19,670 bases of DNA, taken from the NCBI GenBank assembly GCA_947254665.1, contig CAMYEJ010000008.1:1-19670 (forward strand), in the 5' to 3' direction. Both the position numbers and the translations under genes were made by a program. The notes under the pieces were generated by a model. It did no database searches. It saw only the letters and a list, made by a program, of their open reading frames with translations, and was not told where the DNA came from. Positions within the stretch are counted from its first letter, which is position 1, and the number at the start of each line of letters is the position of its first letter. This DNA is from an uncultured Peptoniphilus sp. GTDB lineage: Bacteria > Bacillota > Clostridia > Tissierellales > Peptoniphilaceae. Shown here piece after piece: positions 6,061 through 13,300 of this stretch.

Positions 6061-6420
6061 GTATACCCGTTCGAAGCGCTAGCCGAAATCTCTGATTTCG
6101 TTGCAGGTCTCGTGCAAAGAGTTCCAAAGAAGCCGAATGAAATGAAGTCTGATTTGTTGAACTCGACTGCCTCTCAGGGTGACAATACAGAAGTATTTAC
6201 CTTTGGAAACTTATCAATTCATTAAGTAATTCCGTGCAGAGCCTCTCAGCTGTGGAAGCAATATGCTTCCGCTACAAATCCACCACCTGGTCATCCTGAG
6301 CGGAGACGGTTTACCATCGGAGTCGAAGGATCTCTACAAGGATAACTTTAAGGAATACAGTCACCCTGAGCGGAAATGACGAAGCCAAAGGCTGAGTTAT
6401 TGAAGTCGAACGGGTATAAC
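6061..6420. repeat. Composite palindromic intergenic repeat, copy 2
   Basis: The gene-free gap 5971-6488 is filled by this element. The ends TATACCCGTTCGA (6062-6074) and TCGAACGGGTATA (6406-6418) are 13-bp perfect inverted repeats. The left part is collinear with copy 1: hairpin CGAAATC-TCT-GATTTCG (about 6083-6099), then the segment reading TTCCAAAGAAGCCGAATGAA and onward to GAACTCGACTGCC. The right arm (about 6360-6420) carries GTCACCCTGAGC, a hairpin insert AATGAC..AGCC-AAA-GGCT..GTTATT, and the terminal arm. An extra arm, GTCATCCTGAGCGGAG, lies near 6292. The flank 6421-6445 (AGTGGTGGGGTTATGTTTGG) is also related to sequence beside copy 3. Confidence 0.85.
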
Positions 6421-6452
6421 AGTGGTGGGGTTATGTTTGGATGACCACTTTC

Positions 6453-6494
6453 CACAAAAAAAACAATAAAACTGGGTGAATCCCAGTTTTATTG
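6453..6494 (-). terminator. Intrinsic terminator of flavodoxin-DUF3793
   Basis: A perfect 13-bp stem, CAATAAAACTGGG (6464-6476) with CCCAGTTTTATTG (6482-6494), has loop TGAAT and, on the minus strand, is followed by a T-run (A-run 6455-6463). The stem contains the stop codon of the DUF3793 gene (6489-6491). Confidence 0.92.
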
Positions 6495-7094
6495 ATAGAG
6501 TAAACTTTTCATGTAATTTTCTTTTGCAAGATTGTATCTTTTAAAGTCGTATAGCGCGCGATTTTTGTTATTGAAGCATTTCCAATAGCCACACACAAGG
6601 CAGGCTTTACCACTGTTGAAGTAGAAATCTACTACATCTTCGAAATGGTAACCCAAAAATATGCCTACCTCATCTGGTACTTTTTCTCTAAATCTATCTT
6701 TTAATTTAAGAAGGTAATTATTAATTTGGTGGGAGTTTTCATACCCGATAGATTTTAGAAATTTCTTCACCCTTTCTTCTTTCAGGGTTGATTCCAAATA
6801 TCGCTTGTCATAAAAGAGGATCACTGTGTAGTTCTTTTCTTCTTTAAGTTCGATGTATTGAACTTTCAGTGCTGCCGCTAATTCGTCTTTATATGTTTTC
6901 CATGTGGACAGAGAAGATTTGTCATCTTCTCTTATTGTCATGAGTGTTCCTACTTTTTTCTCGTACAAAGTAGGTGCGATACTCATCTTTACGAGAGAAT
7001 TCAGGTAATCTAAATTAGGTAATGTTCTTATCTTTTTATAGAACTCAATGGTTATGTTACCGCTTATTTTAAAGTCGGTCAATTTATCTTGCAA
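6489..7094 (-). CDS. DUF3793 family protein
   Basis: This is a 201-residue soluble protein of unknown function. The C-terminal third matches what I know of DUF3793 proteins from anaerobic Firmicutes: GIFLGYHFEDVVDFYFNSGK followed by ACLVCGYWKCFNN, with three closely spaced cysteines (CxxC and a third four residues on) that could bind a metal or take part in redox chemistry. No signal peptide or membrane helix is seen. The start is TTG at 7094, inside the end of the flavodoxin gene (11-nt overlap). The SD AGGA lies in AGGAAAGG (7098-7105 on the plus strand), about 7 nt upstream. The overlap implies translational coupling and a function tied to the flavodoxin, perhaps as a redox partner; this is inference. 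The family assignment is from recall of the motif. Confidence 0.82.
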   Translation of the reverse strand: MQDKLTDFKISGNITIEFYKKIRTLPNLDYLNSLVKMSIAPTLYEKKVGTLMTIREDDKSSLSTWKTYKDELAAALKVQYIELKEEKNYTVILFYDKRYLESTLKEERVKKFLKSIGYENSHQINNYLLKLKDRFREKVPDEVGIFLGYHFEDVVDFYFNSGKACLVCGYWKCFNNKNRALYDFKRYNLAKENYMKSLLYQ

Positions 7095-7503
7095 TTGCCT
7101 TTCCTAGTGATCTGCAATCTGCAAGAGCATCTTCTGATGGATTATCGTAAGCGATTACTGTTTCGAATACTTGTACTCCAAGATTTTCTAATTCTTCTTT
7201 CCAATATTCCATCCATTGGCCTTCTGCCCATTCGTAAGAGCCGAATAGTGCAACTTTTTTGCCTTTAAGTAGTTCGTTTACGCTGTCCATGTATGGTCTC
7301 ATGTACTCTTCTTCTAGTTCTTCTGATCCCATTGCTGGACATCCAAAGATAAGAACGTCTGCGTCTTTTACATCATCAACTTTTGCGTCGCAGACATTGA
7401 TTAGGGTGGTATCATCATTTACCTCTTTTGCCCCTTCAAATACTGCGTTTGCCATTTTTTCAGTGTTACCGGTTCCTGACCAGTAAATAATTTTAACTTT
7501 CAT
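7084..7503 (-). CDS. Short-chain flavodoxin
   Basis: This is a small FMN electron carrier (139 residues, the usual clostridial length) that can replace ferredoxin in low-potential electron transfer. The FMN phosphate loop is SGTGNTEKMA (about residues 9-18) after the first strand MKVKIIYW. Later loops DVLIFGCPAMGSEELEEEYM and LFGSYEWAEGQWMEYW supply the usual aromatic residues around the isoalloxazine ring. The ATG at 7503 has a strong SD, AAAGGAGG, 4-5 nt upstream. It overlaps the DUF3793 gene downstream and is divergent from an AraC-type regulator that may control it. No targeting signal is present, so it is cytoplasmic. Confidence 0.95.
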   Translation of the reverse strand: MKVKIIYWSGTGNTEKMANAVFEGAKEVNDDTTLINVCDAKVDDVKDADVLIFGCPAMGSEELEEEYMRPYMDSVNELLKGKKVALFGSYEWAEGQWMEYWKEELENLGVQVFETVIAYDNPSEDALADCRSLGKAIAR

Positions 7504-7531
7504 ATTTCCTCCTTTCCTTGATATTGACTAT

Positions 7532-7559
7532 CAACTACTTTTTCATTATAATATAGTTG
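7532..7559 (-). promoter_or_regulatory. Flavodoxin promoter -10 flanked by an inverted repeat
   Basis: On the minus strand a consensus -10 TATAAT lies at 7545-7550, but no acceptable -35 is found 15-19 bp upstream. CAACTA (7532-7537) and TAGTTG (7554-7559) flank the -10 symmetrically. A -10 without a -35 suggests activator dependence, and the divergent AraC-type protein is the obvious candidate. Confidence 0.4.
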
Positions 7560-7561
7560 TA

Positions 7562-7591
7562 TTGATAATATTTTTCAAATATTACTATATT
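7562..7591 (+). promoter_or_regulatory. Putative promoter of the AraC-type regulator
   Basis: TTGATA (7562-7567), an 18-bp spacer and TATATT (7586-7591) form a plausible A-type promoter about 25 nt before the regulator ATG. In such AT-rich DNA the call is tentative. Confidence 0.4.
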
Positions 7592-7616
7592 TATTTTAAA
7601 TAGAAAGGATGATTAC

Positions 7617-8258
7617 ATGTATAATAATTTAGAAATTGCCAAGGCAAATAATATCAAAAGCTTCGGCAAGGCACATAAACTATATAGAAAGAGAATCAGC
7701 ACAATTGCAACAGCAGAAGAACTTAAGGATTATCTCAATGTTCTAAACGTCTTCTTGTATACATATTTTCTTTGCAAGTACAAAAAAGATTTATCCGACA
7801 AGGTTCATAGAAATAACATCGCCATTGCAAATTTAATTTCTCGCGAGGAACTAGCAAATTACGGAGAGTCAATGCTTACCACTTATAGGGATTCACTTCT
7901 ACTAGGAATTAGCGAGTCCGATCACGAGCTTGTAGAAGGTGCTATATCCTACATCAACAAGAATTTCCGTGATAAAATCACTCTCTCTGATACAGCAAAG
8001 AAGCTACACATTTCTAAGAACTATCTCTGCCACCTCTTCACACAAGAGACCGGTTACAGATTCTGTGAATATATAAATATAAAGAGGATTGGATATGCCA
8101 AAGAGTTAATAAGCGAAAATAAGAAAAACTTTGAATTTATTTCTTGTTACTGTGGATTCTCTTCCCAATCCCACTTCTCCACTACTTTTAAGAAGTACAC
8201 AGGAATTACTCCAAACGAATATAAACAGATTGCTCTAAAACAAGAAATTACTGTATAA
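7617..8258 (+). CDS. AraC-family transcriptional regulator
   Basis: This 213-residue protein has a C-terminal AraC-type double helix-turn-helix at about residues 105-208. The first HTH is in YINKNFRDKITLSDTAKKLH then ISKNYLCHLFTQETG, and the second in FEFISCYCGFSSQSHFSTTF then KKYTGITPNEYK, the canonical family signature. The N-terminal roughly 100 residues are helical and match no sugar-binding cupin; they resemble the sensor-less or helical N-domains of Firmicute AraC proteins, so no ligand can be named. The ATG at 7617 has SD GAAAGGA about 8 nt upstream. It is divergent from flavodoxin-DUF3793 across 113 bp, so it may control that pair and itself. Target and effector are inference. Confidence 0.92.
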   Translation: MYNNLEIAKANNIKSFGKAHKLYRKRISTIATAEELKDYLNVLNVFLYTYFLCKYKKDLSDKVHRNNIAIANLISREELANYGESMLTTYRDSLLLGISESDHELVEGAISYINKNFRDKITLSDTAKKLHISKNYLCHLFTQETGYRFCEYINIKRIGYAKELISENKKNFEFISCYCGFSSQSHFSTTFKKYTGITPNEYKQIALKQEITV

Positions 8259-8322
8259 TATCCACCAAAAATTAAAAGTTCTGGAAAGAAATTTTGCATA
8301 TCGTATAACTTTATATGTCCAA

Positions 8323-8364
8323 TAAAAAACCCTTCTATTATCTAAAAATAGAAGGGTCTTTTTA
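8323..8364. terminator. Bidirectional terminator between the AraC-type gene and apt
   Basis: A perfect 11-bp stem, ACCCTTCTATT (8329-8339) with AATAGAAGGGT (8347-8357), has a 7-nt loop. An A-run lies on its left and a T-rich run (CTTTTT) on its right, so it can end the plus-strand AraC transcript and the minus-strand apt transcript. Confidence 0.88.
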
Positions 8365-8371
8365 TAAAAAT

Positions 8372-8881
8372 TTAATATTTGATTAGGCTTCTAACATCAT
8401 AACCTTTTAGAACTTCTCTGCCAGGTAGGTCAGTAAGTTCAACTAAAAATACCAACGCTTCAATCTTGCCACCGAGTCTTTCAACTAAGTCTATGGTAGC
8501 CTTTGAAGTACCACCAGTAGCAAGCAAGTCGTCGACAATTATTACCTTTTCACCAGGACTGATTGCATCTTCGTGGATTTCAATCTTGTCAGTGCCGTAT
8601 TCCAACTCATAAGAAACTTCAATCTTCTTATATGGGAGCTTACCAGGCTTTCTAACAGGCACAAATCCTGCATCCATGTGAATAGCCATAGGAGCACCTA
8701 CAATAAAGCCACGAGCCTCTACACCCACAACCTTGTCCACATCCTTAGGAGCAAGAGCCACAAGTTCATCAATCGCACCTTTAAACGCATCCTTATCCTT
8801 TAAAAGAGTGGTTATATCTCTGAAGATTATACCTTCCTTTGGATAATCTTTTAAATTTCTAATATACTTTGAATAATCCAT
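8372..8881 (-). CDS. apt: Adenine phosphoribosyltransferase
   Basis: This purine salvage enzyme makes AMP and pyrophosphate from adenine and PRPP in the cytoplasm. It has 169 residues, close to the usual 170-180. N-terminal YIRNLKDYPKEGIIFRDITTLL is typical of Apt. VVGVEARGFIVGAPMA forms the base-binding region and VIIVDDLLATGGTSKATIDL is the PRPP-binding loop. The frame is open to 8938, but the start is the ATG at 8881: SD AGGAGGT (8885-8891 on the plus strand) lies just upstream, and the extra 19 residues of the longer frame are hydrophobic and not family-like. It stands alone between a bidirectional terminator and a divergent promoter region. Confidence 0.97.
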   Translation of the reverse strand: MDYSKYIRNLKDYPKEGIIFRDITTLLKDKDAFKGAIDELVALAPKDVDKVVGVEARGFIVGAPMAIHMDAGFVPVRKPGKLPYKKIEVSYELEYGTDKIEIHEDAISPGEKVIIVDDLLATGGTSKATIDLVERLGGKIEALVFLVELTDLPGREVLKGYDVRSLIKY

Positions 8882-8897
8882 ACTACCTCCTAAAATA

Positions 8898-8925
8898 AGT
8901 ATATCATAAAATAAGAATTTTTGAA
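8898..8925 (-). promoter_or_regulatory. Putative apt promoter
   Basis: On the minus strand, TTCAAA (8920-8925), a 16-bp spacer and TATACT (8898-8903) are placed to start transcription just before the apt SD. This implies a very short leader. Confidence 0.5.
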
Positions 8926-8940
8926 TTTTAAAAATCATGT

Positions 8941-8946
8941 TATAAT
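8941..8946 (+). promoter_or_regulatory. Putative -10 of the zinc-ribbon membrane protein gene
   Basis: TATAAT at 8941-8946 is preceded by TGT (8938-8940), giving an extended -10 that would compensate for the lack of a good -35. It lies only 15 nt before the ATG, so the leader would be under 10 nt and the SD-like GGTGA would be at or near the mRNA start. Confidence 0.45.
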
Positions 8947-8961
8947 GTTCATGGTGATTAA

Positions 8962-9354
8962 ATGAAAAAATTAAAAGAGATTATGCAAGGTAGAAATGGA
9001 GTCGACGAACTAAATATATTCCTCATCACAAGCGCGTTAATATTTAAAATCCTAGCATACACGACCCATGTAAGACTATTTGATATGTTTTCAGTGACAT
9101 TTTTAATATATTCTCTTATGAGAGCACTATCCAAAAATATATACGTAAGAAGAATGGAAAACAATAAAATAGTAGGCATTGTAAATAAAATAAAAAGAAA
9201 TTATAAAAGAAATCTAACACAATTTAAAAATAGAAAAGAATACAAATATATAAAATGCGACAACTGTCATCAAAAGATGCGAGTACCAAGAGGCAAAGGC
9301 AAAATAAAAGTAACCTGCCCAAAGTGTAAGTATCAGATGGAAATTAGAAGTTAG
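8962..9354 (+). CDS. Small membrane protein with C-terminal zinc ribbon
   Basis: This is a 130-residue protein of unknown function. Hydrophobic stretches at about 18-34 (NIFLITSALIFKILAYT) and 39-54 (LFDMFSVTFLIYSLMR) probably form a membrane hairpin. A basic stretch (about 57-96, many Lys/Arg) follows, then a four-cysteine zinc ribbon: C99-x2-C102 and C119-x2-C122. The zinc ribbon and basic part most likely face the cytoplasm. The ATG at 8962 has a modest SD (GGTGA, 8952-8956). It is divergent from apt, with close and partly interleaved promoters. Similar small proteins are common in clostridia, but I recognise no assigned role; nucleic-acid or protein binding at the membrane is only a guess. 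Confidence 0.85.
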   Translation: MKKLKEIMQGRNGVDELNIFLITSALIFKILAYTTHVRLFDMFSVTFLIYSLMRALSKNIYVRRMENNKIVGIVNKIKRNYKRNLTQFKNRKEYKYIKCDNCHQKMRVPRGKGKIKVTCPKCKYQMEIRS

Positions 9355-9442
9355 AAAACAGAGGAACTTAAAGATAATATTTTTGGATAAATACTTGTCA
9401 GAAAAAAAATTAAAAAACATTTAAAAAAATTTAAAAAAAGTG

Positions 9443-9471
9443 TTGACAAGAGTCGAAAAACATAATATACT
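9443..9471 (+). promoter_or_regulatory. Promoter of tRNA-Leu
   Basis: TTGACA (9443-9448), a 17-bp spacer and TATACT (9466-9471), one base from consensus, lie with their expected start about 7 nt before the tRNA. This strong promoter suits a stable RNA. Confidence 0.88.
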
Positions 9472-9485
9472 AGATAAGTACTCAC

Positions 9486-9569
9486 GCGGGAGTGGCGGAA
9501 TTGGCAGACGCGCTAGACTTAGGATCTAGTTCCAATGGAGTGGGGGTTCAAGTCCTCTTTCCCGCACCA
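9486..9569 (+). tRNA. tRNA-Leu (anticodon TAG)
   Basis: This is an 84-nt class II tRNA. The acceptor GCGGGAG (9486-9492) pairs with TTCCCGC (to 9565, one G-T pair), the discriminator is A9566 and the CCA is encoded (9567-9569). The anticodon stem CTAGA/TCTAG closes loop CTTAGGA with anticodon TAG at 9520-9522, which reads CUA and related CUN leucine codons. CUA is frequent in tex, so this is an important tRNA for this genome. The extended variable arm and GGTTCAAGTCC T arm are typical. Confidence 0.97.
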
Positions 9570-9571
9570 TT

Positions 9572-9604
9572 AAGACCATACAATTGTATGGTCTTTAATT
9601 TTAT
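9572..9604 (+). terminator. Terminator-like hairpin after tRNA-Leu
   Basis: A 10-bp perfect stem, AAGACCATAC (9572-9581) with GTATGGTCTT (9586-9595), has loop AATT but only an interrupted T-run (TTTAATTTTATT). Termination may be partial, letting transcription continue into the structured stretch that follows. Confidence 0.7.
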
Positions 9605-9769
9605 TCTAAACCAAAAGGTTTAGAAATAGATACCCCTTTCAATCCATATTTTATACCGAACAGTGTAGTTTACACAATTACATAAGGTGTAAGCAAAGCA
9701 CAATGTGCTTAGGAAATATTTCCTTAAAGAATCGGCATTTAGAAATAAGTGCCGATTTTTTATTTTTTT
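9604..9769 (+). other. Structured non-coding stretch ending in a strong terminator
   Basis: Four small hairpins stand in a row: TTCTAAACC-AAAA-GGTTTAGAA (9604-9625), GTGTA-GTT-TACAC (9663-9675), AAGCAC-AAT-GTGCTT (9696-9710) and AGGAA-ATAT-TTCCT (9711-9724). They are followed by a very strong terminator: AATCGGCATTTA (9730-9741), a GAAA tetraloop and TAAGTGCCGATT (9746-9757), then a T-rich run to 9769. There is no coding frame. It could be a small RNA or the 3' part of a tRNA-Leu read-through transcript; I know no family that matches. Confidence 0.45.
9730..9769 (+). terminator. Strong intrinsic terminator with GAAA tetraloop
   Basis: A 12-bp stem with one G-T pair (9730-9741 with 9746-9757) is capped by GAAA and followed by TTTTTT-A-TTTTTTT. 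No gene ends just upstream, so it must serve the tRNA-Leu transcript or an unannotated RNA at 9604-9729. Confidence 0.9.
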
Positions 9770-9799
9770 GTTTAGTATGAATTTATTTTAAGTTGGTCA

Positions 9800-9990
9800 A
9801 AAATGCAGAGCTTCCACAGCCGGACAGTCGAGTTCTACAAATCAGCCTCACTTCGTTTGGCTTCTTTGAAACTCTTTGCATAAGACCTGGAACGAAATCA
9901 AAGATTTCGACTAGGACTTCGAGGCTACAATTCCCTCCCAACTGCAGTCACCCTGAGCGAACGAAGTGAGTCGAACGGGTATAAGCTGTA
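9800..9990. repeat. Composite palindromic intergenic repeat, copy 3a
   Basis: This is the reverse-oriented relative of the left parts of copies 1 and 2. Read on the minus strand it gives CGAAATC-TTT-GATTTCG, then a segment with TCAAAGAAGCC and GAACTCGACTG, and GGCTGTGGAAG (9811-9821), as in copy 1. Its right end is GTCACCCTGAGC, GAACGAAGTGA and GTCGAACGGGTATAA (to about 9984). Confidence 0.85.
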
Positions 9991-10243
9991 TTTGACCAAG
10001 TCTATGCAAATTAAATAATCCATACATAACCCCACCAGGGTTATACTCATTCGACTTCAATGACTCAGATTTTGTCTTCGTCATTTCCACTCAGGGCAAC
10101 TGTCTTCATTGAGAAATATATAGAGAATACCCTCCCAATTGCAGTCACCCTGAGCGAACGAAGTGAGTCGAACGGGTATAACCTCCGCGGGTCAAGTCTA
10201 GACAAATGAATCGTCCAAACATAACCCTACCAAGGTTATACCC
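9931..10243. repeat. Tandem duplication inside the copy 3 repeat region
   Basis: Bases 9931-9984 and 10128-10181 are 54-bp direct copies with two differences, offset 197. Bases 9998-10046 and 10194-10242 are a second, more diverged matching pair with offset 196. Together these show a tandemly repeated unit of about 197 bp, the second copy incomplete. The complete palindromic element inside (10039-10183) is described separately. Confidence 0.8.
10039..10183. repeat. Palindromic repeat, copy 3b (145 bp, complete)
   Basis: Terminal inverted repeats of 18 bp, GGTTATACTCATTCGACT (10039-10056) and AGTCGAACGGGTATAACC (10166-10183), differ at two positions. An inner arm pair, CTCAGGGCAACTG and CAGTCACCCTGAG, lies inside. 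The left insert holds a hairpin, AATGAC/GTCATT; the right insert is the short GAACGAAGTGA form. This is the cleanest single copy for defining the element. Confidence 0.85.
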
Positions 10244-10275
10244 TATGCTACTACCTAAAACCCAAAACACAAAAA

Positions 10276-10306
10276 ACATAAAAAAAGAGAAGGTCGCCCT
10301 TCTCTT
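10276..10306 (-). terminator. Intrinsic terminator of the giant surface protein gene
   Basis: A 9-bp perfect stem, AAGAGAAGG (10285-10293) with CCTTCTCTT (10298-10306), has a GCGA tetraloop on the minus strand and a T-run (A-run from 10279 on the plus strand). It lies 5 nt after the stop codon. Confidence 0.92.
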
Positions 10307-10311
10307 AATTT

Positions 10312-13300
10312 TTATCTTGGATTTCTTTGAAATTCTGCTTTTAAGATGTCAATTCCATGTGTATTTACATTGAATAGATCATTGTCTTGTTTTATCCAGT
10401 GTGCTCTGTAGTATCCTCCTTGATAAATGAAGGTATTGCTTGCACAAAGAATATCATAGTAAGACCATCTACTCTTATCAACATCTTTATAAGTTATCAA
10501 GTTATTAATATTGTTTTCAATATAATCCTTGTCAAGAACTTTGTTGAACGCTCTGTTAGATACTGCCGCAACTTCTTCTCTTGGTATAAATTCATCACCC
10601 TTAAATTTAGCAAGTCCATCTGTGTAAATACTTAGCCATCCTTCATTGAAAGCAGCTTCGATTTCACTCTTAGCCCAATGTTTATCATTAAGCTTCATAT
10701 GGTTACCTACTACATCACCCAACTCTTGGAATCTCTTAAGAGTTGCTATCCATTCGTTTCTAGTGATCTTCTTTTCAGGTCTGAAATTTCCATCATCATA
10801 ACCAGCAAATACTTTTGCTTCAGTTACAATTCTAATAGCTCTTGTATACCATTCTTCTTTTACATCTTTGTAAGGAATTTTGAAGTTTTCAGTGCACTTG
10901 AATCCGTCTTCTACAAGTGCATTTGCCAAGATTTGAGCAGCTTCTGCACGAGTAAGTCCATCGTTAGGTCTGAAATTTCCATTGAATCCTTGCATATATC
11001 TAACTTCTTTTCTATATTCGTTTTCAGCTACAGGTTCTTTAACTTTTCCTGTTGGATTACCTGATGGCTTTCCAATATAGATATTTACGCCGCCACTGTA
11101 CCCTGGTCCCCATGGTTCTGGCTTTTTATCATATTGAGCAATTATATCAGTATTTTGATTAAAGCTCATTCTTGTTTTACCATCAACTTCATTTATTATC
11201 TTACCATTGTTTACCAAGTCGCTTTTATTAGTTGGATCTGCTGATCTAAACATGCTCATCGCCCTAGTTGCCCAGCCATAGTTTGGATTATCTTGTCCTT
11301 TACCTGGTGTTTCAGCTTCCCAATATATAAATTGATAAGCATCTCTACCTTCTGCAATTATTTCAGGAATAATGACAGAAGCATTTTTCCTTACATAGTA
11401 AGTCTTTCTTTGTTGGTTCTTAGCCTTGGCAGTAGGAATCAATGTTACCCTTACATAGTCATTATCATCTCTACCTGGATTTGATTTTTTCAAATCATCT
11501 TCTGCCTTAGCTACATAATCAGGCTTGCCACCATTAGTTAAACCTTCATAGATGTTTTTATAAACAACTATTGGAATTTCTACTATGCTAACAGTGCCAT
11601 CTTTTAATGTTACTTTTGCATTTATAGTTTCAGTTCTATTGATTTGATTAATATTGTTTTCGCTGAGTTTACTATATGCGTATTCTGTAAAATCTTGAGA
11701 ATCAGTTAATAATTCTACACTTTCAACTTTGCCTGGAACTTTGCTTGTTACCAAAGCTTTTAATTGATCTTCCCTTGGAAGATAATCATTAACTCCCTTC
11801 CAAGATTCTGTTGTGTAATAAATATCTACTAATTCTGCTTGATCTTCAACATAGGTAGCATTTATAGTTGTTTCTTTTATAAATTGTCCTGTTATAGTAT
11901 CATTCCAAGATCTTGTAGGCGTTTCTTCTGTTTCCCAGCCAGTAAACTTCCAAGTATAATCCTTTGGATTACCCTGATCTTTTGGAACATACTTACCTTT
12001 TGGATTAGCTACAGGAATTGTTAGTTCTATCTTAGGATTTACCCAGAATTTTCTAGTTATGTCTTCTGTTGCCTTGTCAGTTGTCTTAACAATAACTAGT
12101 ACAAAGGTATCTGGAACAGTTGGCTTATTATCGCCATCTTGTACAACTACATCTCCTGTTACCTTGTAAGGAACAACAACGGTTTTAACCTCTCCATTTG
12201 GATAGGTTACTTTGATTGTTGTACTGTATTGTCCAACATCACCTGTACTTGGCTCTTTATCTTGGACAAATTCAAGCTTAGTTCCCGGTGGAAGATTGTC
12301 TGGATTTTTAGGATCATTGTCATCATAAACATTCTTTATGAAGTCCTTTGGTTCTGGATTTGAATTTAGCGAGAACCAAAGAGGATCTTTTTCTTTTGGA
12401 GCAATGTTCTCTACATTTTCATAATTTGCAATTATAGTAGATTCTTTTGCAAAACTTGTAGTAATGCTATTAGCAACTACTTTGTACTCTACAACTGGGT
12501 CGCTATCTTTTAATGTCCACTTAGTGAATTTATTTGGTTTTTTAACATTACCTTCTACTATATCTTTACCTATAGGGTCGTAGATGCCATCAAGTTTCAC
12601 TTCTGTATTTGGTTTTACCCAGAAGATTTTCTTGTTATTAGTATTGTCTGTCGCAGCATATGTTGGGTCAACTGTAACTTTGATAAAGCTATCCGGTACA
12701 AGTGGTCTGTCATTTCCAACTTGTGGAACTACATGCTCAACCACTGTTATTGGCACTTCAATGACACTAGTCTTACCATTTGGATATTCAATCTTAACTT
12801 TTGCTTTCACATTTCCAGGAACATCAACCTTAGGCTCATCTTCATAAGTTATTTTTGTTCCATCTGGAAGTGGATCTTTTTCACTTCCTGGAATGTTTTT
12901 AATTAAATCTTCTACCTTTGGAACATCACCTTTACCAGTAACTAAACTATCTTTAGAAATAGGACCATTTACTAGATTTTCTGCCTTTATGTTGTACTTA
13001 GCTGTAATATCAGTATCTTGTATAAATTTGCCTATGATAGTAGCTTTATCGTTTTCAGGTTTATCCCAAGATTTTGTAATAGTTCCTCTTGTTACTGTCC
13101 AACCAGTAAATAAGAATGTGTATGTGTTTTTATTTGCATCAGTTATTTCTTTACCTACTGGGTCAGTACTTGGAATAGTTACTTCTTCCTTCAATGGATT
13201 TACAAAGTAAACTTTATTTTCCTTAGTTTGATCTGTTGCTTTTTCCGTTGGAATAAGTTTTACAATTACATATCCAGCTGGTCTTTCTGATTCATCGTCT

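Noticed and set aside
6037..6225. A 62-codon frame containing YPFEALAEISDFVAGLVQ
   Set aside because: It is the translation of repeat copy 2, has no SD, and is followed by an inverted-repeat structure. Such peptides are a known kind of false gene in repeats.
8882..8938. 19-residue N-terminal extension of Apt
   Set aside because: The ATG at 8881 has a perfectly placed SD, and the extension covers the promoter region and does not fit the family.
9931..10181. CRISPR array or integration site suggested by the near-identical 54-bp copies
   Set aside because: There are only two copies, they are 197 bp apart with related sequence between them, and no cas genes or regular spacers occur.
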